The position numbers and the translations under genes were made by a program. Under the pieces are notes generated by a model that had not been told where the DNA came from, ran no database searches, and saw only the letters and a program-made list of their open reading frames with translations. A stretch of DNA of 11,452 nucleotides from Thermoleophilaceae bacterium (GTDB taxonomy: Bacteria > Actinomycetota > Thermoleophilia > Solirubrobacterales > Thermoleophilaceae). The DNA lies in assembly GCA_013813135.1 (NCBI GenBank), contig JACCSF010000180.1, positions 1-11,452 of the forward strand, given 5' to 3'. This document shows positions 7,316 to 11,452 of the stretch, piece by piece. Positions within the stretch are counted from its first letter, which is position 1; each line of letters starts with the position of its first letter.

Positions 7316-8054
7316 GCGACCCTCCGTCGATCGCGACGACGCTCCCGTTCATGTACGCGGCCTCGGGGCTTGCGAGGTAGGAAACGAGGGAGGCGACCTC
7401 GTCGGCGTCGCCCATCCGCCCTGCCGGAATGTGCCGGAGAATCTCGGCGGCCGTCGCCGGGTCGTCGAAGTAGTGCTCGGTCATGCGAGTGCGGATGTAG
7501 CCCGGGCAGACGACCGTCACCCAGAAGCCCCGCCCGCCGAGCTCGCGGGCGAGCGTCCGCCCGAGGAGGACGACGCCACCCTTCGACGCGTTGTAGTCGG
7601 CGAAGTTCGGCTCCGCCTGGAGGCCGTTGACCGAGGCGTTGAGGACGATCGCGCCGCCGCCGGGCATCGCGCGGCCAGCCTCCCGCGCGACGAGGAAGGC
7701 GCCGAGGAGGTTGACCTCGAGGACGCGGCGGAAGTGCCCAGCGTCGAGCTCGAGCGCCGGGCGGTTCTGGCCGTCGATGCCCGCGTTGACGAAGGCGGCG
7801 TCGAGGCGGCCGAGGAAGCGGAGGGCCTTGGCGAAAGCGGTGACCACCTCGTCTTCGTGCGAGACGTCGCAGACCGAGCCGCCCGCGGCGCCCGCGGGCA
7901 GCTCGGCGATCGCCGAGGCGACCGTCTCGAGGCGGGTTCCGAGGATCCAGACCCGCGCCCCATCGGCGGCGACGCGCCGCGCGACCGCGAGCCCGATCCC
8001 GCTCGTCCCGCCGGAGACGAGGACGCCTTTCGCCTCGAGCCGGCCGTCGGTCAA
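7308..8054 (-). CDS. Short-chain dehydrogenase/reductase (classical SDR)
   Basis: A 248-residue NAD(P)-dependent oxidoreductase with a Rossmann fold. The cofactor motif is SGGTSGIG (14-21), NAG is at 90-92, the structural asparagine at N115, and the catalytic serine, tyrosine and lysine at S141, Y154 and K158 (YNASK), followed by CPGYIRTRM (183-191) and the C-terminal DGGSLA typical of the family. The second beta-strand ends in GTR rather than with an acidic residue, which suggests NADP rather than NAD. The length is normal. The TTG start at 8054 forms a TTGA overlap with the HisB-like stop, and the gene ends inside the start of the lyase gene, so it is probably translationally coupled on both sides. 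It likely oxidises or reduces a hydroxyl/keto intermediate of the operon's pathway. The substrate cannot be deduced. Confidence 0.9.
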   Translation of the reverse strand: MTDGRLEAKGVLVSGGTSGIGLAVARRVAADGARVWILGTRLETVASAIAELPAGAAGGSVCDVSHEDEVVTAFAKALRFLGRLDAAFVNAGIDGQNRPALELDAGHFRRVLEVNLLGAFLVAREAGRAMPGGGAIVLNASVNGLQAEPNFADYNASKGGVVLLGRTLARELGGRGFWVTVVCPGYIRTRMTEHYFDDPATAAEILRHIPAGRMGDADEVASLVSYLASPEAAYMNGSVVAIDGGSLA

Positions 8055-8692
8055 TCGAGCGTTCCCTTCACGCCGGCGGTGAGACCTGCCCGCCAGGGGT
8101 TCGAGGCGAGCGTCACGCGAAGCGCCCGCGCGAAGGCGCGGAACGCCGCCTCCCAGGCGTGGTGCGGGTCGTCGGCGTGCAGGACCTTGAGGTGAACCGT
8201 AGCTCGGGCACCCTGCGCGAAGCCCTCGAAGAACGCGACGAGGTCCGCCGCGAGCATGTCCTCGACGTGCTCGAGCCTCGCCGCGCCGGTCCGCTCGACG
8301 CGGTGGTTCGCGCGGCCCTCGAAGCTGACCATCGAGAAAGCGAGGGCCTCGTCGATCGCGCCGTGCGCCTCCCCGACGGATTCGACCCCCTTTGGGATGC
8401 GCTCGCGCAGCGTCGCCCCGGCTGCCGCGCCGAGCGCGAGGCCAACGTCCTCGCAGACGACGTGCGTTAGACGCTGCGTCTTCACCTCAAAGCGGACGTC
8501 GAGGTTGAGACCGGCGTGCCAGGCGAGCATCTCGAGCATGTGATCGAAGAACGCGAGTGAGGTCGCGAGGGACGGCTCGCGACGCTCGCCAAGCTCGAGC
8601 CTGACCCACACCCGAGCCTCACGGGTCTCACGCTCAACCTCGACGATCCCCTCCCCTGCACGGTGGACGGCCATGCCGTCGACGTTCGTCAT
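8051..8692 (-). CDS. Imidazoleglycerol-phosphate dehydratase (HisB)-like protein, divergent active site
   Basis: A 213-residue protein colinear with imidazoleglycerol-phosphate dehydratase (IGPD), the manganese enzyme of histidine biosynthesis. It has ERETREARV (20-28), FFDHMLE (48-54), EDVGLALG (81-88), AIDEALA (112-118), LVAFFEGFA (151-159) and ADDPHHAWEAAF (173-184). The second metal motif HHxxE is intact (H177, H178, E181). The first, normally HHTVE, reads HVVCE (77-81), so one histidine ligand is lost. The arginine of the usual GIxRFG phosphate-binding segment is replaced (GVESVG), and the C-terminal STKG-like signature reads GVKG. It is therefore unlikely to be a biosynthetic dehydratase and more likely acts on a different, perhaps non-phosphorylated, substrate. 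The ATG at 8692 is chosen because homology starts soon after it and the high-GC3 frame begins there. The longer open frame upstream is arginine-rich noise. A second ATG is at 8674. Confidence 0.82.
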   Translation of the reverse strand: MTNVDGMAVHRAGEGIVEVERETREARVWVRLELGERREPSLATSLAFFDHMLEMLAWHAGLNLDVRFEVKTQRLTHVVCEDVGLALGAAAGATLRERIPKGVESVGEAHGAIDEALAFSMVSFEGRANHRVERTGAARLEHVEDMLAADLVAFFEGFAQGARATVHLKVLHADDPHHAWEAAFRAFARALRVTLASNPWRAGLTAGVKGTLD

Positions 8693-8816
8693 GCGGCGTC
8701 CGGAGGGTGCTCGTGTCCGCCTATCCCTCGAAGCTCGGCGTTCGAAAGGGACCGTATCGGCCGGTAGACAGCGGTGCCTCCGTGGACGGCAAGCGGCTGC
8801 ATGTCTGCAAGCGGGC
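8693..8816 (-). promoter_or_regulatory. Probable operon leader with an imperfect inverted repeat
   Basis: These 124 bases separate the end of the broken upstream gene from the first operon gene. They hold an imperfect palindrome at 8724-8751 (TCCCTCGAA ... TTCGAAAGGGA), a reasonable size for a repressor operator and 32 to 59 bases before the ATG. On the minus strand TTGCAGACATGCAG (8792-8810 region) also contains a TGCAG direct repeat. I cannot find convincing -35/-10 boxes. The regulatory role is an inference from position. Confidence 0.3.
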
Positions 8817-9270
8817 CTAGATCGCCTCTCCCACCGAGCTCGCCGTCGACATCCGCTGCCTCTGGAGGAGCGCCATCTTCGCCCGGAACACGATGCGCGC
8901 CTCGACCGTCGTTGATCGCATGCGTCTCCGCGATGACGGTCCACTCGCGCGCGCCCCTTGGCAGGCGTCCCTTCTCGCCAGCGAACTGTCTGAGCGCACT
9001 CGCCACAGACGCGAATTCCGGGATCGGATCGGTCCACCCTGGATCGGGCCGGAGGAGCGGAGAGCTTGGCCCGCTAAGCGGGCCGCCGCCGATCAGGGCT
9101 GCAAGCCGGTGATCGCGGAGCATTTCTCCGACGAGCGCGTCGACGTTGCGCGCACGCGTCTCGTTAACGCGACGCTTCCTGGCCGATCCCCAGCCAAGGA
9201 GGGGCTGGTAGACGCCGAAGAGCTCAGCCGAATAGGGCTTCTTCCCCCTGAAGGTGTGCAGCACGGTCAT
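8817..9270 (-). pseudogene. Protein of unknown function, frameshifted near its C-terminus
   Basis: The ATG ending at 9270 is preceded by GGGAGGTGA at a good distance. The protein opens with MTVLHTFRGKKPY, then FGVYQPLLGW, which looks like a genuine conserved N-terminus, and a later stretch has ALRQFAGEKGRLP. I recognise no named family. The starting frame stays open to 8689, but after about residue 121 its third positions lose their GC bias. Dropping one base near 8907 (GACC) moves into a frame with nearly 100% GC third positions, reading VEARIVFRAKMALLQRQR and ending at a TAG at 8817. The natural protein is thus about 150 residues and carries a one-base insertion here. The ATGA overlap of the unshifted frame with the HisB-like start is then coincidental. 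If the shift is an assembly error, the gene is intact. It may be unrelated to the operon. Confidence 0.55.
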
Positions 9271-9517
9271 GTCACGGTCACCTCCCAGAGCGGCGATTGA
9301 GGTGTTAACCGCCCCCAACGAACGGACGCGCGTGGCTCACGACGTGCCGAGGCACGGAGCGCACGTGTCGACGCTTGCTGAACAACTGCTCTCTCCTTTC
9401 CACCAAGGAGAGCAGCGGACGCTCTCCCACCATGCACTCAGAACCTGCGTGGCAGTCGGGGAGGGAGCCTCGACGACTTCCGCGCAGGGCTACGCGCTAA
9501 ATAGAGTCTCCCACTTC
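9271..9517. other. Intergenic stretch with one stem-loop
   Basis: Apart from the ribosome binding site at 9278-9286 and the hairpin listed separately, I see no gene, no RNA and no convincing promoter here. Base composition is less GC-biased than in the operon. Confidence 0.5.
9386..9415 (-). terminator. Long imperfect hairpin, terminator or leader structure
   Basis: CTGCTCTCTCCTT pairs with AAGGAGAGCAG (11 bp with a 2-base bulge) around a 6-base loop. Read on the minus strand it is followed by TTGTTC, a weak U-tract. It lies downstream of the transposase fragment and about 116 bases upstream of the ATG at 9270. It could be a terminator for the former or a leader structure for the latter. Confidence 0.4.
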
Positions 9518-9670
9518 ATGGATGCTGGTGACAAGACATACGAAAGCGCGTCGGTGCCGATCGATCGCTCCGTCGCCGCTGTGACCGAAGACCTACCCGA
9601 GGAGGAGCGGGAGTTGCTCGAGCTCCTCGAGGAGCTGGTGCGCGAGCCGACGCCGGGACGAGCTCGTAGC
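9518..9670 (+). other. Short open stretch with coding-like composition, unassigned
   Basis: On the plus strand an ATG at 9518 opens a frame reading MDAGDKTYESASVPIDRS and then a charged helical stretch (EERELLELLEELVRE) with GC-rich third positions, before it runs into the antisense of the IS3-type fragment at about 9669. No ribosome binding site is visible and no family is recognised. It may be a fragment of an older gene truncated by the insertion, or chance. Confidence 0.25.
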
Positions 9671-10072
9671 TGCCGTAGACGAGGCTCGTGTACTGCGCAC
9701 CGTGATCGGAGTGTGCAACCACGCCGGCGCTGTCGCTGCCGCGGGCGCTGACCGCCATCCCGAGCGCGTCCAAGACGAGCTCGGCCTTGAGGTCGTCGCG
9801 CATCGACCAGCCGATGATCCGGCGGCTGTAGACGTCCTGGACGGCGGCGAGGAAGAGGAAGCCCTGCCCGGTCTGGATGTACTTGAGATCGCAGACCAAA
9901 GCCGGTTCGGCTCGGCGCGGGCGAAGTCGCGGTCGACGAGGTCCCGAGCCGAGGGACGCTTCGGGTCGCGCACCGTCGTCCGCGGGCCGGCGCGCCGGCC
10001 GTCGGCTCCTCGCAGCTCCAGCTCGCGCATCAAGCGAGCTACGCGTTTCTTCCTGACCCCGCTCGACTCCGT
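9669..10072 (-). pseudogene. IS3-family transposase (OrfB) internal fragment with a frameshift
   Basis: From 10072 the frame reads SSGVRKKRVARLMRELEL, then TTVRDPKRPSARDLV and AEPNRLW, the pre-catalytic region of IS3 OrfB. After RLW a single missing base near 9895 shifts the frame, which continues CDLKYIQTGQGFLFLAAVQD, then SRRIIGWSM, and HSDHGAQYTSL. These hold the first and second catalytic aspartates of the DDE core (CDLKYI and HSDHG). The sequence diverges after VYGS, so the third acidic residue and the C-terminus are gone, as are OrfA and the N-terminal part of OrfB. It cannot encode an active transposase. It belongs to a different family from the fragment at 463-630, so the two do not bracket the operon as one composite transposon. 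Confidence 0.82.
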
Positions 10073-10431
10073 ATGAGGAGTGGCTCGACACTCCCAAGAA
10101 CCTCTCCGGCCGCGCCGCGGCCGAAGCCCGAGGCCTCGTCCGTGTCCGCAACGGACGGCACTGTTTGCGCCTGGCGCGAACGCGCCGAACTCGACGCCCT
10201 GCTCGAAGACGGGTGGCTTCTGGCGTGACCGAAACCGTCCGCATCCGAGCCCGAGCCGCTCGCCGCGAACGCCCTCACGCCGCCCGACTGATGACGCGGC
10301 TCGCTGGCCGGGGCGTTCGCATCTCCTTTTCGCGCTGTCGCTCTTCGGCGGAACTGCGACACGTCCCCTCAACGGCTGTGGCAACGCGGGGGACCGTACG
10401 CGGGACATATATCAAGCGGCCGCGGGACATC
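10073..10431. other. Gene-free stretch of degraded sequence
   Basis: No reading frame here has convincing composition or family resemblance on either strand. Three GC-rich inverted repeats are present: a near-perfect palindrome at 10107-10123, CGTCCG/CGGACG at about 10137-10157, and GGCGCG/CGCGCC at about 10173-10186. They have no obvious role. I take it as decayed sequence between mobile-element remnants. Confidence 0.45.
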
Positions 10432-10699
10432 GGCGGCGGCATCCGCAACGAGGGCGACATGCTGACGCTCGTGGAGAGCACGATCAGCGGCAACACCCGC
10501 CAGCGACGTCGGCGGCGGCTCACCGGGAGGTCGGGACGCAGCCGGGCGCGGGGAGGGTAGGAAGGCCTCCCCGACTTGGCATGCGTCCGGGGTCAGCTTC
10601 CGCAGCCGACGGGACGAGATCGGCGCCGACATCGTCCTCAGCGGCGACGAGTCAGGGGCAAAGATCAGCCAACGCGTGACCGTCTTGCGCGTCAACTGA
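10432..10699 (+). pseudogene. Fragment of a beta-helix-repeat (surface/secreted type) protein, frameshifted
   Basis: At 10432-10497 the frame reads GGGIRNEG, then LTLVESTISGNT. This is the repeat signature GGGIxNxGxLTLxxSTISGNT of right-handed parallel beta-helix proteins, usually large and secreted or surface-bound. The signature is expected to continue ASxxGGG, which appears one base out of frame (ASDVGGGS, from 10499), implying a one-base insertion near 10498. The shifted frame stays open without a stop to a TGA at 10697-10699 and ends in GADIVLSGDESG, then RVTVLRVN. No start codon or earlier repeat units are visible, so it is the tail of a gene whose body is lost. The repeat call is good. 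The assignment of the C-terminal part to the same gene is less sure. Confidence 0.45.
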
Positions 10700-10721
10700 G
10701 GAGTCCCGGCCGAAACGTTGC

Positions 10722-10744
10722 GCGGGTTCGATTCCCGCCGCCTC
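10722..10744 (+). other. 3'-end fragment of a tRNA or tmRNA gene, possible attachment site
   Basis: GCGGG-TTCGATT-CCCGC is a perfect T-arm: a 5-bp stem with a canonical 7-base T-loop. It is followed by CGCCTC, which resembles the 3' acceptor strand of tmRNA (ssrA) genes or some tRNAs. No matching 5' acceptor, D-arm or anticodon arm is found in the 80 bases upstream, and the sequence after CGCCTC departs from a CCA end. A lone tRNA/tmRNA 3' end is the typical scar left at an att site by an integrase-driven element. The parent gene cannot be named with confidence. Confidence 0.4.
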
Positions 10745-10760
10745 TCTCAGGATCGCTCAC

Positions 10761-11452
10761 TCACGTCGAGCCGTCGCCCGCCGAACGAGCGGAAAGCCCC
10801 TCGAGCAGCCGCGTGAACTCGAGCGGGAAGAGGAACTTCGAGGACGGGCTCGCGCCGAGGGCCTTCAGGGTATCGAGGTACTGGAGCGTCATCGTCTTCT
10901 CGTCGACCGCCTTCGCGGCCTCGAAGATCCGGGTCAGTGCCTGGCCGAACCCTTCGGCTCGGAGGATCGCTGCCTGTTTCTCGCCCTCCGCGCGGAGGAT
11001 CGCCGCCTGTTTCTCCCCCTCGGCGACGGTGATGTTCGCCTGCTTCGTGCCCTCGGCCTCGAGCACGACCGCACGACGGACGCGCTCGGCGGACATCTGT
11101 CGGTTCATGGCGTCCTGGATCTCCCTCGGCGGGATGAGCTCGCGGATCTCGACGTTCGTGACCTTGATCCCCCAGCGGCCCGTCTCCTGATCGAGCCGCG
11201 AGCGGATGAGCTCATTGATCCTTTCCCGCTGCGAAAGAACGTCGTCGAGGGGGATGTCGCCGATCACGGCGCGCAAGGTCGTCGTCGCCAGCCCGACGAC
11301 AGCGCTGTGGTAGTCCTCGACCTCGAGCACCGCCTTCTCGGCCTGGTTGACGTCGACGCGCAAGTAGACGAGGAAGTCGATGTCGATCGGCGCGTTGTCC
11401 TTGGTGATGCTCGTCTGGCGCGGGATGTCGAGCACCTCCGTGCGCGTGTCGA
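10761..11452 (-). CDS. SPFH-domain (stomatin/prohibitin-like) membrane-associated protein, 5' end outside window
   Basis: The visible 230 residues read in from the right edge as DTRTEVLDIPRQT, then TKDNAPIDIDFLVYLRV, the core of the SPFH/Band 7 domain. VEDYHSAVVGLATTTLR, the RINELIRSRLD helix, and GIKVTNVEIRELIPP follow, and then a coiled-coil tail of glutamate/alanine-rich repeats (AEGEKQAAILR twice in tandem, then AEGFGQA). The C-terminal LQYLDTLKAL is typical of the stomatin/HflK-like branch. Such proteins form membrane-bound oligomers and often partner with NfeD-type proteases; no partner gene is seen here. The N-terminal membrane anchor lies beyond the window. The gene looks intact and chromosomal in character, and may mark the edge of the backbone beyond the att-like site. 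The frame continues to the edge, so the GTG at 11435 is not the start. Confidence 0.9.
   Translation of the reverse strand, partial: DTRTEVLDIPRQTSITKDNAPIDIDFLVYLRVDVNQAEKAVLEVEDYHSAVVGLATTTLRAVIGDIPLDDVLSQRERINELIRSRLDQETGRWGIKVTNVEIRELIPPREIQDAMNRQMSAERVRRAVVLEAEGTKQANITVAEGEKQAAILRAEGEKQAAILRAEGFGQALTRIFEAAKAVDEKTMTLQYLDTLKALGASPSSKFLFPLEFTRLLEGLSARSAGDGST
10960..11025 (-). repeat. Two tandem 33-bp units in the SPFH coiled coil
   Basis: Bases 10960-10992 and 10993-11025 are near-identical 33-bp units encoding AEGEKQAAILR twice, with only a few differences. This is the 11-residue coiled-coil repeat common in stomatin tails, here duplicated at DNA level. Confidence 0.7.

Noticed and set aside
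6218..7630. A 470-codon plus-strand open frame opposite the lyase and SDR genes
   Set aside because: Low-complexity Arg/Glu-rich translation, spanning two well-supported minus-strand genes; a composition artefact.
668..8692. Interpretation as a histidine biosynthesis or hut operon
   Set aside because: HisB-like and HisD-like active sites are altered, no hisG, hisA, hisF, hisH or hisC is present, and the lyase lacks hutU, hutI and hutG partners.
8693..9037. N-terminal extension of the HisB-like protein
   Set aside because: The upstream part is arginine-rich with poor codon composition and no match to the family; it overlaps another gene in the better frame.
463..10072. A composite transposon carrying the operon between two copies of one IS
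   Set aside because: The two transposase fragments belong to different families (IS481 and IS3) and neither is complete.
10700..10750. A complete tRNA gene
   Set aside because: Only the T-arm and part of an acceptor strand are present; no 5' acceptor, D-arm or anticodon arm can be folded upstream.
1..11452. CRISPR array or long regularly spaced repeats
   Set aside because: No repeated unit with regular spacers was seen; the only tandem repeat is the coding 33-bp pair in the SPFH gene.

Overview
This is a high-GC bacterial window. Codon third positions in the clear genes are almost all G or C, and GTG and TTG starts are common. This fits a GC-rich actinobacterial-type genome, but nothing here fixes the taxon.

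Layout. The left edge (1-333, minus) carries a frameshifted small membrane protein that runs off the window. A fragment of an IS481-type transposase follows (463-about 630, minus), with two hairpins around it. From 8692 down to 668, all on the minus strand, lies one tightly packed eight-gene operon. In transcription order it encodes an imidazoleglycerol-phosphate dehydratase (HisB)-like protein, a short-chain dehydrogenase, an MIO-type histidine/aromatic amino acid ammonia-lyase, an NMT1/TauA-type solute-binding lipoprotein, an ABC permease, an ABC ATPase, a histidinol dehydrogenase (HisD)-like protein and a phosphotriesterase-family hydrolase. Most junctions are short stop/start overlaps. Upstream is a frameshifted gene of unknown function (8817-9270, minus). 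Beyond it is a region of decayed DNA: an IS3-type transposase fragment with a frameshift (9669-10072, minus), a frameshifted beta-helix-repeat fragment (10432-10699, plus) and a piece resembling the 3' end of a tRNA or tmRNA gene (about 10722-10744, plus). At the right edge is the C-terminal part of an SPFH/stomatin-like protein (minus).

How the genes may work together. The operon is neither a histidine biosynthesis cluster nor a hut operon. It combines an importer with paralogues of three enzymes of histidine metabolism. Two of these, the HisB-like and HisD-like proteins, have lost metal- or substrate-binding residues that the biosynthetic enzymes need. The lyase keeps every catalytic residue I could align to bacterial histidine ammonia-lyase. 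My reading (inference) is an uncharacterised catabolic pathway: an organic solute, possibly imidazole-like, is imported, deaminated by the lyase, dehydrated or hydrated by the HisB-like protein, oxidised by the SDR and HisD-like enzymes, and hydrolysed by the phosphotriesterase-family lactonase/amidohydrolase. Decayed transposases on both sides and a possible tRNA/tmRNA-derived attachment site suggest that the operon sits in an accessory, horizontally mobile region.
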